From a virus, in IMG/VR virus record IMGVR_UViG_3300023174_000261, positions 1-46,905 of that record: DNA of 46,905 nucleotides. One strand, written 5' to 3'. The notes under the pieces are model-generated. The model searched no databases and was not told where the DNA came from. It saw only the letters and a list, made by a program, of their open reading frames with translations. Shown piece after piece: positions 24,521-32,719 of the stretch; position 1 is the first letter of the stretch, and every line of letters begins with the position of its first letter. The position numbers were made by a program, and so were the translations under genes.

Positions 24521-25072
24521 ATGAGATTTACAAAACTAGCAGTAACATTCGCAACTTTATTGATTGCAGGTTCCGCAATGGCAGCAGGCGGTTATGCATC
24601 ATTGGAATATTATGATGAAAGCAATCGTACAACTGGTGCTGACAACATTAAAGAAGCATTAGTTGTTGGTACTAAAGATGGCGCAATGGACTATAGCATC
24701 AAAATGGAAAATAGTCAAACTGAAATTGGCAATGGTTCTATTTCACAGGGTTTGGAACTTCGTGTTAAGAAATCATTTGATGGTTTCTACTTAGGCGGAC
24801 GCTTAGGTGAAAAAATTACAAGTTCAACCCATTTCAGTCACTATGCAATTGATGCAGGATACAAGTTCCCATTAGTTGCAGGTTTTACTGGTGATGTTGG
24901 TGCCCGTTACCGCAATGCATTTGAATCAGGTAAAGCGTTTGAAACAACCCGCGGACATGTTGCAGTAGGTTATGCACTTACCAAGCAAGACGCAGTTGCA
25001 GTTCGCTGGAGCCGTAGCTGGGGTGATGAAGAAAAAGACGCAGTGCGTTTACAGTATACACGTAGTTTCTAA
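24521..25072 (+). CDS. Outer-membrane beta-barrel protein with signal peptide
   Basis: The 183-residue protein has a classical Sec signal (MRFTKLAVTF, hydrophobic core, AMA-A around residues 19-22). The mature part alternates polar and aromatic residues in about eight beta-strand-like stretches (YASLEYYDES, YSIKMENSQ, YLGGRLGEKI, HYAIDAGYKF) and ends YTRSF with a terminal Phe, the usual recognition signal for outer-membrane barrel assembly. It is probably inserted in the host outer membrane. Phage-borne outer-membrane proteins can block superinfection or alter permeability. A virion role is unlikely. It has its own late promoter and terminator. Confidence 0.75.
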   Translation: MRFTKLAVTFATLLIAGSAMAAGGYASLEYYDESNRTTGADNIKEALVVGTKDGAMDYSIKMENSQTEIGNGSISQGLELRVKKSFDGFYLGGRLGEKITSSTHFSHYAIDAGYKFPLVAGFTGDVGARYRNAFESGKAFETTRGHVAVGYALTKQDAVAVRWSRSWGDEEKDAVRLQYTRSF

Positions 25073-25118
25073 ATCGACCGCACAGATTGAGCGGAGCTGG
25101 AACTCGTACCCAGTACTA

Positions 25119-25140
25119 AGACCCGAAAGGGTCTTTTTTA
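25119..25140 (+). terminator. Rho-independent terminator (GAAA tetraloop)
   Basis: AGACCC, loop GAAA, GGGTCT followed by a T run. It ends the outer-membrane protein unit. Confidence 0.85.
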
Positions 25141-25145
25141 TTGGC

Positions 25146-25174
25146 TTGACATTAATTCCATTCTGTGTTATAGT
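25146..25174 (+). promoter_or_regulatory. Sigma70-type promoter
   Basis: TTGACA (25146-25151), 17-bp spacer, TATAGT (25169-25174), 30 bases before the GTG start. A textbook host promoter, likely used early in infection. Confidence 0.8.
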
Positions 25175-25203
25175 ATCTACATCTTAACTTTTTGGAGTTG
25201 CTT

Positions 25204-26001
25204 GTGAATAAACTACTTTGTATACTTTTGTTTTCAATTGCTACAGGTTGTGCATCCGTAGAAAATAATATTCAAGTATCAGAAGTTTCAACTTTTGAAT
25301 CTCCTAAAATAAATCATAGAACATTTCAAGTACGAAAACCATGGGCTAGCGGCCCACATCCCACTATAATTATTGGTCATGGATGTGATGGATTACGTAC
25401 TAATCCAGCATTACTTGATTGGGCAAGAGAATTTAATAGTTTGGGATATAATGCGGTTGCATACGATTCTTTTGAAAGTAAAGGTCTTAGTGGAGGTACC
25501 TTATGTACTGACCCGATGCGTATTTCCCCAGAATATAGAGCAAGAGAAGCCCAAGAAGCGGCTAAGTGGATTAAACAACAATCATGGCATACAGGAAAAG
25601 TTGCCTATATAGGAATAAGTCACGGCGGGACAACTGCAATACGTTTAGCAATGCTTGCACCTGAAACTAATGAAATTAGTGCATCTATCGCTATGTATCC
25701 TTGGTGTCATATTTTTGCTTTAGGACAAGTAACCCTCAATAAAAATATCAATCCACCTGATTGGGGACATTTTATGAAATCACCTATCCAACTTCATTTG
25801 GGTGGTGCTGATGATTGGACTCCCGCCTTTCAATGTAAAGATATTAAAAATGCAGAGATTTATGAATATGAAGGTGCAACTCATGGATTTGACCTTGCGT
25901 ATCCGGATAGAACATTGTGGGGATATAAAATGAAATATAACAGTAAAGCAACAGCATTGGCTAAAGAACGGATAAAAAAATTCTTGTCAGAAAATTTGTG
26001 A
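25204..26001 (+). CDS. Lipoprotein dienelactone-hydrolase-like alpha/beta hydrolase
   Basis: The GTG at 25204 has GGAG six bases upstream and gives a proper lipoprotein signal, so it is preferred over the TTG at 25192. The 265-residue protein has a hydrophobic N-terminus ending in the lipobox SIATG-C16. The hydrolase part has an oxyanion-type HGCDG (59-63), the nucleophile elbow GISHGG (S139), an acid at LGGADDW (about D203) and ATHGF (H227), the catalytic triad of the alpha/beta hydrolase fold. It would act in the periplasm or outer membrane. The substrate is unknown. Confidence 0.7.
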   Translation: MNKLLCILLFSIATGCASVENNIQVSEVSTFESPKINHRTFQVRKPWASGPHPTIIIGHGCDGLRTNPALLDWAREFNSLGYNAVAYDSFESKGLSGGTLCTDPMRISPEYRAREAQEAAKWIKQQSWHTGKVAYIGISHGGTTAIRLAMLAPETNEISASIAMYPWCHIFALGQVTLNKNINPPDWGHFMKSPIQLHLGGADDWTPAFQCKDIKNAEIYEYEGATHGFDLAYPDRTLWGYKMKYNSKATALAKERIKKFLSENL

Positions 26002-26028
26002 TATATAGCTAATACTGAGGAACATTCA

Positions 26029-26667
26029 ATGATTAGCAACATTACTATCAGTGCTAGTGAAAACAGCACTACCCAAGAAAACAAAAAAACACTTGATTTA
26101 GACTTTACCAAAAGAATTCAAGTAGCCAAAGAAAGTATCACACGCTGGTATGATGCACACCGCACTAGACCAAGTGATATCTATGAACACTTACCTACAT
26201 TACGTAAATACGCAACAGAATGTGAACACATTACTGAAATGGGTGTACGTGGTGTAGTAAGCACTTGGTCATTCTTAGACGCACATCCAAAACGTTTAGT
26301 ATCAATTGATATTGTAGATGTTGCTATCGGTGAGGCAAGACGTTTAGCTACTGATGCAGGTGTTAGTTTCACTTTCATTCAAGCTGATACCGGTAGTCCA
26401 AATCTTGTAATTGAAGAAACTGATTTACTATTCATTGATACCTGGCATGTTTATGAACACTTGACTAAAGAGTTAGCATTGCATTCTGATAGAGTTAAAA
26501 AATACATCATTATGCATGATACTACAATCTTTGGTGAAAAGGGTGAGTCAGAAGGTCATGTTGGTTTGTGGCCAGCAGTTGAAGAATTCATCGCACGAAA
26601 TAAAAACTGGACAATCAAAGAACGTTATACTAATAATAACGGACTAACTGTTTTGGAAAGAGTATGA
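26029..26667 (+). CDS. SAM-dependent methyltransferase-like protein (CmcI-like)
   Basis: The 212-residue protein starts after a GAGGA ribosome binding site. Residues about 65-80 (ITEMGVRGVVSTWSF) form motif I of class I methyltransferases, followed by VSIDIVD (acidic ribose-binding strand) and LLFIDTWHVYEH, then YIIMHDTTIFG and GLWPAVEEF. This order is that of CmcI-like methyltransferases. A sugar or small molecule is the likely acceptor. Co-located with other modification genes. It is followed by a short gene overlapping its stop. Confidence 0.65.
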   Translation: MISNITISASENSTTQENKKTLDLDFTKRIQVAKESITRWYDAHRTRPSDIYEHLPTLRKYATECEHITEMGVRGVVSTWSFLDAHPKRLVSIDIVDVAIGEARRLATDAGVSFTFIQADTGSPNLVIEETDLLFIDTWHVYEHLTKELALHSDRVKKYIIMHDTTIFGEKGESEGHVGLWPAVEEFIARNKNWTIKERYTNNNGLTVLERV

Positions 26668-26918
26668 AAATTGAGCAGGCTACTGATTGGCAAGAAGTCA
26701 AAAGTAGCCTGCTCAAACAAATGCAAAGTATAGGATACAATCCTGACTTTAATAAGATGATTAAAAATATTGACTCAATGATTACGGGGTTGAGCAAGAT
26801 AGAAGTAGAAGCCAGAAGAATCCGTAAATCTAAACTAGTTCAAAACCAACTAGATGAAATTAATAAAGCTATTGACCATTTAGAAAAGCTATTGCTTATA
26901 GCACAATTAATGCGTTAA
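26664..26918 (+). CDS. Small helical protein, 84 aa
   Basis: It overlaps the methyltransferase stop by four bases. The sequence has long amphipathic helices (MQSIGYNPDF, then IDSMITGLSKIEVEARRIRKSK and NQLDEINKAIDHLEKLL) compatible with a coiled coil. No motif is known. Its stop overlaps the stop of the convergent gene on the other strand by four bases with no terminator between them. Confidence 0.45.
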   Translation: MKIEQATDWQEVKSSLLKQMQSIGYNPDFNKMIKNIDSMITGLSKIEVEARRIRKSKLVQNQLDEINKAIDHLEKLLLIAQLMR

Positions 26919-28273
26919 TGTTTCTTTACATCAACTAACAAATCAAACCCAACTTCTTTGATATCCATATCAAATCCATGTTCTTTGGCAATATGTTCAA
27001 AGACTTTTCTACTAAACCCAGTACGATGGCGCATGAAATCAACACGATTCTTATGCACACTATGACGATGACCATAGATAATATCAATAGGACTAATCGG
27101 TCCGCCTGCACTTTCATATACAACATCAAGTAAGTCACCTGATACAATCTTTTCACCTATGACTTGCAGATTGGGTGTCAATATTCTAACATAACCTCCG
27201 GGTTTGCATACACGCAATAATTCACTGATAACACTTGGTACTTTGAAGTAATCAATGTGTTCAATCATATGTGATGTATAAGCACAATTGACATAGTTGT
27301 TTGGTATATGACTTATATCAGTTACGTCAGCAATTATATCTGGATTAAACTTGTTATCAATGTCCAAGGACACTTCACGCATACCTTCAAACACTTCTGT
27401 GTATAGTAAGTCTTTGATAGCCATGCCACCAAAGCCAACGTTTAATACAGTATTATCAACTGTTGGTTGTAATGGTTCAGGTCTATCATATCTATCCCAC
27501 CATTCACGCCAATTCATTTGGTCATCTTCTTCTGTGTCATATTGCATATGCAATGCTAGGCTAGGAATAGGAACAAACAAATAGTAACCTCTTGTTCTGA
27601 ACAATTGATTGATAGTATTATCTTCCATTTTGCTATCAACTTTGTGCTTACCCATTGCTTCAAACACATCCCAATTGTCTTTGATGACTTGATGATGTAC
27701 CATGAAACAACTAGCAGTCATGGGTAGTGTTCGCCAATGACGACCTTGTCTACGAATGATATGACTTTGTACTGCTGTGTTTTCTGGAATATACTTATAT
27801 GGATCATCATATGGATAGATACAAGTAAAGTTACCTAATGCATGACTGGTAAACATCATTGTTTGAATCATGTCGTATAATGCGGTAGTATCGTATAGAT
27901 AATCATCTTGTGCGAAATACACAATCTCTTTACCATAATCACGACCATGTTCATAGCAACGTAGTATGCTTGGCATTATTCCATACGTATCTAAAGCAAT
28001 GAATTGTGTTTTGAATGTAGCTATGTTAAGATTGTTTTTAATCTCATTGACTGTTGACTCATCACTATGGTCATCAAAGACAACCAATTCAAATTCACTA
28101 TCTAAGTATAGTTCTTTAGCATAGTTCATTGTTTCAACTAAACTACGTGTGCAACGCCTTGTTATTTCACTTTTAGGGGCTTTAACAAACCTTTCATGGT
28201 TGTTCATGCCTAAATAGTGTTGGCTATCACCTTTGCTATGGGTTTGGAGTACGACTAGAATATTCATATACAT
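26915..28273 (-). CDS. Bifunctional glycosyltransferase-methyltransferase fusion
   Basis: The 452-residue protein is one of only two minus-strand genes. The start ATG at 28273 lies 11 bases after AAAGG, and a second ATG at 28267 is possible. Residues 1-260 look like a GT2-type transferase: ILVVLQTHSKGDSQ, VVFDDHSDES, VYFAQDDYLYD (DD around 123) and a C-terminal region with MTASCFMVH. Residues from about 270 form a class I methyltransferase (TVLNVGFGGMA as motif I, VSLDID, TSHMIEHI, RVCKPGGYVRI). The two activities may act one after another on the same sugar. The orientation opposite to its neighbours suggests separate acquisition. Confidence 0.65.
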   Translation of the reverse strand: MYMNILVVLQTHSKGDSQHYLGMNNHERFVKAPKSEITRRCTRSLVETMNYAKELYLDSEFELVVFDDHSDESTVNEIKNNLNIATFKTQFIALDTYGIMPSILRCYEHGRDYGKEIVYFAQDDYLYDTTALYDMIQTMMFTSHALGNFTCIYPYDDPYKYIPENTAVQSHIIRRQGRHWRTLPMTASCFMVHHQVIKDNWDVFEAMGKHKVDSKMEDNTINQLFRTRGYYLFVPIPSLALHMQYDTEEDDQMNWREWWDRYDRPEPLQPTVDNTVLNVGFGGMAIKDLLYTEVFEGMREVSLDIDNKFNPDIIADVTDISHIPNNYVNCAYTSHMIEHIDYFKVPSVISELLRVCKPGGYVRILTPNLQVIGEKIVSGDLLDVVYESAGGPISPIDIIYGHRHSVHKNRVDFMRHRTGFSRKVFEHIAKEHGFDMDIKEVGFDLLVDVKKH

Positions 28274-28294
28274 ACTTAGTATTACCTTTCTTGG

Positions 28295-28323
28295 TTGACA
28301 ATAAATCTCTCCTGTAGTATACT
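28295..28323 (+). promoter_or_regulatory. Sigma70-type promoter with the gene starting at the predicted +1
   Basis: TTGACA (28295-28300), 17-bp spacer, TATACT (28318-28323). The ATG at 28330 lies at the expected transcription start, seven bases after the -10 box. Confidence 0.75.
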
Positions 28324-28329
28324 TACAGT

Positions 28330-28797
28330 ATGGAAATCAAAATCTTAGCACATGGTAATACAAGCCCTGAAAAGGTCCAGATGTTACAAAAAACTGCAAA
28401 ATTTTATGCCAAATACTTAAACATAACAAGTTTTAAGTATATAGTATACATTTGTATGGCTCCTAAGTTACGCCAACGTGATGGTAACAACGGAATTTGT
28501 AGTAAGACCGGGGACAAGGAAATCAGTATTGCAGTAGATAGTGCTTTACAATTACCTCAAATGTTACTGACACTTGCCCACGAAATGGTTCATGCAAAGC
28601 AGTATGTCCGTGGGCAGTATCGTGGCGAGCTATCACGCAATGGTAAAATGAAACGCATTTGGTTAGGTAAACAATATACAGTAGCATATCTCAAGCGTCC
28701 TTGGGAACGTGAAGCCTTTCGCCGTGAAGGTGAATTGGCATGTGCATTGATAGACACGCTTACCCAAAAAGCAAAAAGAAGTAAAAGAGTTGGTTGA
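28330..28797 (+). CDS. HExxH zinc metalloprotease-like protein (SprT-like)
   Basis: The 155-residue protein has HEMVH at 84-88, a zinc metallopeptidase motif, preceded by LPQMLLTLA, with a Glu-rich helix further on (WEREAFRREGELACAL) that may supply a third ligand. The length and the KLRQRDGNNGI region fit small SprT-like phage proteins. There is no ribosome binding site, and the sigma70 promoter predicts a transcript beginning at the ATG. SprT-like proteins process DNA-protein crosslinks. The phage target is unknown. Confidence 0.6.
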   Translation: MEIKILAHGNTSPEKVQMLQKTAKFYAKYLNITSFKYIVYICMAPKLRQRDGNNGICSKTGDKEISIAVDSALQLPQMLLTLAHEMVHAKQYVRGQYRGELSRNGKMKRIWLGKQYTVAYLKRPWEREAFRREGELACALIDTLTQKAKRSKRVG

Positions 28798-28822
28798 CAG
28801 TAATTCAGTTTACTGTTATACT
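28794..28822 (+). promoter_or_regulatory. Sigma70-type promoter before moxR
   Basis: TTGACA (28794-28799) overlaps the TGA of the metalloprotease gene; 17-bp spacer; TATACT (28817-28822). A leader of about 35 bases with AAGGAG precedes the gene at 28863. Confidence 0.8.
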
Positions 28823-28862
28823 ATGTTTTCGTTATCTATAAGCCATCAACAAGGAGTCAACA

Positions 28863-29966
28863 ATGGCATCACATGTAAGTGACAATCACACTATCACTAG
28901 TGTCCAAACCCGTAAAGCAATTCTAAGTGCTTTCAAAACTAAGCGTCCCGTTTTCTTGTGGGGCCCTCCCGGTATCGGTAAGTCTGATGTAGTTCAGGAA
29001 ATTGCTACTGAATTGCAAGGCTATGTTATTGACTTGCGTATGGCGCAAATGGAACCAACTGATATTCGTGGTATCCCCTTCTTCAATAAAGATATCGGTA
29101 AGATGGATTGGGCTCCCCCGGTTGACTTGCCTGATGAAGAATTTGCAAAGCAATTCCCAATCGTTGTATTGTTCTTAGATGAAATGAACAGTGCATCACC
29201 CTCTGTGCAAGCCGCAGGTTATCAGTTGATTCTGAATCGCCGTGTAGGTAAATACAAACTCCCTGATAATGTCGTAATCGTAGCGGCAGGTAATCGTGAT
29301 AGTGACAAAGGTGTTACTTATCGTATGCCGATGCCCCTTGCTAATCGTTTCATTCACTTGGAAATGCGCCCTGACTTTAACTCATGGCAGACATGGGCAG
29401 TGAAAAACAACATTCACAAAGACGTTGTTGGTTACTTGTCATTCGCAAAACAAGACATGTATGACTTTGATGCTAAATCTTCAAGTCGTGCATTCGCAAC
29501 ACCCCGTAGTTGGTGTTTCGTTAGTGACTTGTTGAAAGACGAGGACAACATGGACACTGACACACAATTCAATTTGATTGCAGGTGCTGTTGGTGAAGGT
29601 CTTGCTGTTAAGTTTACAGCACACCGCAAAATCTCAGGTAAGATGCCCGAGCCTGCTGATATTCTTGCAGGCAAAGTGAAAGACTTGTCTGTGAAAGAAA
29701 TTAGTGCTATGTATGCATTGACTGTTGGTATGTGCTATGAGTTGAAAGATGCAGTAGAACAGAAAAAGGTCAAAGCTAAAGAGTTCCATGAAATGTCACA
29801 GAACTTCTTTGACTACATGATGAACAACTTTGAAACTGAGTTGACAGTCATGGGTGCTAAGATTGCATTGAAAACATACGAACTGCCTATCGAACCTAGT
29901 CAGTTGAAAAACTTTGACGAGTTTCACAAGAAATACGGCAAGTACATTGTAGAAGCCGGTAACTAA
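28863..29966 (+). CDS. MoxR-family AAA+ ATPase
   Basis: The 367-residue protein has the P-loop GPPGIGKS (34-41), Walker B VVLFLDE (101-107), the sensor-1 AAGN (141-144) and DKGVTYRMPMPLANRF as the arginine-finger region. The MoxR-type insert DIRGIPFF follows the ATP site. MoxR ATPases act with VWA-domain proteins as chaperones that assemble or insert metal into target complexes. The VWA partner follows one gene downstream. A strong AAGGAG ribosome binding site precedes the gene. Phage pairs of this type are widespread but of unknown function. Confidence 0.85.
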   Translation: MASHVSDNHTITSVQTRKAILSAFKTKRPVFLWGPPGIGKSDVVQEIATELQGYVIDLRMAQMEPTDIRGIPFFNKDIGKMDWAPPVDLPDEEFAKQFPIVVLFLDEMNSASPSVQAAGYQLILNRRVGKYKLPDNVVIVAAGNRDSDKGVTYRMPMPLANRFIHLEMRPDFNSWQTWAVKNNIHKDVVGYLSFAKQDMYDFDAKSSSRAFATPRSWCFVSDLLKDEDNMDTDTQFNLIAGAVGEGLAVKFTAHRKISGKMPEPADILAGKVKDLSVKEISAMYALTVGMCYELKDAVEQKKVKAKEFHEMSQNFFDYMMNNFETELTVMGAKIALKTYELPIEPSQLKNFDEFHKKYGKYIVEAGN

Positions 29967-30015
29967 GTTTTCGTCAACATATAAGTTGACTCCCTCGGAA
30001 CCGAAAGGTTCCTTT

Positions 30016-30052
30016 AAGGGTGAGGATAGTGTGAATATTCTCACCCTTTTTT
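30016..30052 (+). terminator. Rho-independent terminator after moxR
   Basis: AAGGGTGAG (30016-30024) and CTCACCCTT (30040-30048) form a 9-bp stem with a 15-base loop, followed by T. A smaller GGAACC-GAAA-GGTTCC hairpin (from about 29997) lies just upstream. Confidence 0.75.
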
Positions 30053-30067
30053 TCTAAAGGATTTTGT

Positions 30068-30220
30068 ATGTCAGGTAAGAAATATTTTTATGCATTGGGT
30101 CAAAGTGCCCGTGCCCGTAGTTTAGGTAAATTAATCGCTGAGAACTTTTACTGTATTGAATCGGCGCCAGACTATGCCCGAATAGCATTTGATAAAGGCT
30201 TTAGAGGCCTACGTGCTTGA
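30068..30220 (+). CDS. Small hypothetical protein, 50 aa
   Basis: It has AAAGGA upstream and encodes MSGKKYFYALGQ at the start and FRGLRA at the end. The peptide is basic and aromatic with no membrane segment. Its stop codon is embedded in the -35 box (TTGACA) of the next promoter, so the two sequences are compacted. No family is recognised. Confidence 0.45.
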   Translation: MSGKKYFYALGQSARARSLGKLIAENFYCIESAPDYARIAFDKGFRGLRA

Positions 30221-30245
30221 CAATAAATACGGTTGGATATATAAT
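30217..30245 (+). promoter_or_regulatory. Sigma70-type promoter before the VWA gene
   Basis: TTGACA (30217-30222) overlaps the preceding TGA; 17-bp spacer; TATAAT (30240-30245). An ATAAATA at 30223-30229 lies inside the spacer and may be coincidence. Confidence 0.8.
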
Positions 30246-30274
30246 ACTATTATTAACTGATAAAGGAACATGCA

Positions 30275-31546
30275 ATGAGTGAAGTAATTGGCAAACGTAA
30301 AAAGAATCGTAGTGATAAGTTTGATAAACTTATCGGACCCACTGATCCTAAAATTGATGCACAGGCCCGTGAACGATTGGTAACGGCACGTATTAGTTTG
30401 TTGTTGCGTCATAGTTTCTTTGGCAATCTTGCTACTCGCATGAAATTAGTTAATGCTGATGAATGGTGTGCAACAGCGGCAACAGACAGTATAAAATTCT
30501 ATTACAATAGCCGCTTCATTATGATGTTGAAGCCTAAAGAAGTTGAATTCTTGGTAGGTCATGAAGTGTTGCACGTTGTATATGACCACATGGGTCGTAG
30601 AAATGAGCGTGATCCTCAAATCTGGAATATTGCTGATGACTATGCAGTTAATGCAGACTTGAAACGTCACAATGTAGGCCAATTCATTACTACTGTACCT
30701 TGCTTATACGAAACAAAATATGACGGCAAGCCTGCAGAGGAAATCTATGATGACTTGATGAAGAATGTTCAAAAAATCAATATTGATGATTTGATTGATA
30801 AATTGTTGGACGATCACATGGACAGTGATGATGACGAAGGTGACGGCGATGGTCAAGATGGTAACAAGCCCGGTCGTCCTCGCATGTCACAGGAAGAAAA
30901 GGACCGTGCCCGTGCTGAAATGAAACAGGCTATCATTCAAGCGGCACAAAGTGCAGAGGCAGGTAGTTTGCCTAAAGGTGTTGAGCGTCTTATCCAAGAT
31001 GTTACTGATCCGCAAATGCCTTGGCGTGAACTGATTCAAACTAATTTGACTAGTGCAATTCGTACCGACTACAGTTGGATGAGAGCCAATCGTAAAGGTT
31101 GGCACATGGATGCTATCATGCCCGGTACTACTCCTGGCGAAGAAATTGATGTTGTTATTTCACTTGACATGTCAGGTTCAATTTCAAACAAACAGGCACA
31201 AGCATTCTTAGGTGAGATCGGTGGCATGATGGATAGCTTTGATGGCTATAAAGTGCATGTATTCTGTTTTGATACTGACACATATAACCCACAAGACTTT
31301 CATAGTGAGAACATGGATAGCATTGAAGAATACGAACCTCAAGGTGGAGGTGGTACAGACTTTGATTGTATCTTTGATTACCTGAAAAAGAATGCAATTG
31401 AGCCTAAGAGACTGATTGTGTTTACTGATGGATATCCCTTTGGTTCATGGGGTGACCCTGACTATTGTGACACTACTTGGATCATTCATGGTGATAAGAA
31501 TCCGAATCCCCCATTCGGTCAATTTGCAATTTACGAGGAAAAATAA
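30275..31546 (+). CDS. VWA-like protein with HEVLH metallopeptidase-like domain
   Basis: The 423-residue protein has an N-terminal metallopeptidase-like domain with HEVLH (96-100), as in DUF2201-type proteins, an Asp-rich linker (DSDDDEGDGDGQDG, about 183-196) and a C-terminal von Willebrand A-like domain with DMSGS (298-302) as the MIDAS metal site, followed by FDTDTY and VFTDGYPF. It is the likely partner of the MoxR ATPase at 28863. The pair may act as a chaperone or metal-dependent remodelling device. The gene follows a strong promoter and an AAGGA ribosome binding site. Confidence 0.75.
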   Translation: MSEVIGKRKKNRSDKFDKLIGPTDPKIDAQARERLVTARISLLLRHSFFGNLATRMKLVNADEWCATAATDSIKFYYNSRFIMMLKPKEVEFLVGHEVLHVVYDHMGRRNERDPQIWNIADDYAVNADLKRHNVGQFITTVPCLYETKYDGKPAEEIYDDLMKNVQKINIDDLIDKLLDDHMDSDDDEGDGDGQDGNKPGRPRMSQEEKDRARAEMKQAIIQAAQSAEAGSLPKGVERLIQDVTDPQMPWRELIQTNLTSAIRTDYSWMRANRKGWHMDAIMPGTTPGEEIDVVISLDMSGSISNKQAQAFLGEIGGMMDSFDGYKVHVFCFDTDTYNPQDFHSENMDSIEEYEPQGGGGTDFDCIFDYLKKNAIEPKRLIVFTDGYPFGSWGDPDYCDTTWIIHGDKNPNPPFGQFAIYEEK

Positions 31547-31677
31547 TGGAAACTGTAACTACTCTTGCTAATACTTTTGGTACACTATTCTTATTGGGAA
31601 GTGTCGCTGGTATTTTTTATGTATTCTATCGATTGTTGAAGTATACCTTCACTACTGTAAAAGACAATGACGATTGA
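31546..31677 (+). CDS. Small membrane protein, 43 aa
   Basis: The ATG overlaps the stop of the VWA gene. The peptide has a hydrophobic helix (FGTLFLLGSVAGIFYVFYRL) followed by a short charged tail ending KDNDD. A single-pass membrane protein is likely. The coupling suggests co-expression with the VWA protein. Confidence 0.5.
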   Translation: METVTTLANTFGTLFLLGSVAGIFYVFYRLLKYTFTTVKDNDD

Positions 31678-31680
31678 CCC

Positions 31681-32004
31681 ATGAAACAATACCTTGCAAT
31701 GTGGGACATGTATGGTCTCGAATTTATTTTTGACACTAGCAAGTGGGAGAAAGAATACATGTGGAGTATTCTTTCTGAAAAACCTAAACCAACTACTCCT
31801 AGTATTCAAATGATGATATTGAGAGCAAAGGCAAACAGTCAACGGTGCTATGAAATTTATGCATTTAATGCCGATGATGATTTGACTGAGGAATCAATCA
31901 AGTCAGCATTTGAAACCGCTCCACAAGGCATGGTTGATTTTATTCGTAAGAACGGTGAAAAGATTTACAGTGATAGAGCAACACAGAAAGCAGTAATAAT
32001 ATGA
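31681..32004 (+). CDS. Hypothetical protein, 107 aa
   Basis: It starts three bases after the previous stop without a clear ribosome binding site. The sequence has a Trp-rich N-terminus (LAMWDMYGLE), a central MMILRAKANSQRCYEIYAF and an acidic segment. Its stop overlaps the ATG of the next gene. No family or motif is recognised. Confidence 0.45.
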   Translation: MKQYLAMWDMYGLEFIFDTSKWEKEYMWSILSEKPKPTTPSIQMMILRAKANSQRCYEIYAFNADDDLTEESIKSAFETAPQGMVDFIRKNGEKIYSDRATQKAVII

Positions 32005-32411
32005 TGTATGTTGGTACTAGTCTTGGTGGATGCTTGCTTAGCCTTATGAATGGTGAAGTGTCCGAGGATGAGGTTATGGTCATCATAACTCGCACTGACG
32101 CACCTGACTATGATAGATACATTGGTGTAGTTAAAACATATCACGCACAAGGTAATCCATATGCTAGAAATCCTGAACGATATGAGTTGGATGACTATAA
32201 GTTAGACAATTTAATTGATTTAGCGACTAGATTGTGGAACAGTGGTAAGATTCATCAACCAAGAAGTTTTATGGGTGATAGTTTGGGTACACACCCATTT
32301 AGAAATGGTGACAAACTTTGGTTTCAAGTAGTACCCACAAATGAGAACAATACACCTGCAGTTGTAGATGCCTATGAAAAATACAAGATGTTGGACGTAT
32401 TGACTAGATGA
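32001..32411 (+). CDS. Hypothetical protein, 136 aa
   Basis: It overlaps the previous gene by four bases and the next one by four. Near the N-terminus it has GGCLLSLMNGEVSEDEVM, and HPFRNGDKLWFQVVPT in the C-terminal third. Mixed charged and aromatic. No known domain is visible. Part of a tight run of small genes of unknown role. Confidence 0.45.
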   Translation: MMYVGTSLGGCLLSLMNGEVSEDEVMVIITRTDAPDYDRYIGVVKTYHAQGNPYARNPERYELDDYKLDNLIDLATRLWNSGKIHQPRSFMGDSLGTHPFRNGDKLWFQVVPTNENNTPAVVDAYEKYKMLDVLTR

Positions 32412-32665
32412 ATGTAAATCCTTTGTTATGGTATGGTAAACGTGAATTAGAACATGTTCCTCCTCACTTCACTAAAGCTACAACACCTGTAACAGATGAT
32501 TCATTATTTTGGGTAATGACTAAATGTCATGGACGTTATTCTATAACTAACGTAGAAGAAGATGAAAATGACATAATGTCTATTTTTATACTTACCCAAA
32601 ATATCTATTTTGAAGACCCTGCCGAAGCAATGATGTACGAATTACGCTGGTCTGGTAGTAAATAA
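32408..32665 (+). CDS. Hypothetical protein, 85 aa
   Basis: The ATG overlaps the preceding TGA. The protein has WYGKRELEHVPPHFTKATTP and an acidic middle (NVEEDENDIM). No motif known. A possible late-like TTAAATA at 32688-32694 follows, ahead of the next gene. Confidence 0.4.
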   Translation: MNVNPLLWYGKRELEHVPPHFTKATTPVTDDSLFWVMTKCHGRYSITNVEEDENDIMSIFILTQNIYFEDPAEAMMYELRWSGSK

Positions 32666-32719
32666 ATTTGCCTACATAAAAATTGTATTAAATATGTTTA
32701 GAACCTCAAGGAGATAAAC

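Noticed and set aside
30223-30229. ATAAATA between -35 and -10 of the VWA promoter as a late promoter
   Set aside because: The gene has a perfect sigma70 promoter and the motif lies in the spacer; likely coincidence in AT-rich sequence, though dual use cannot be excluded.
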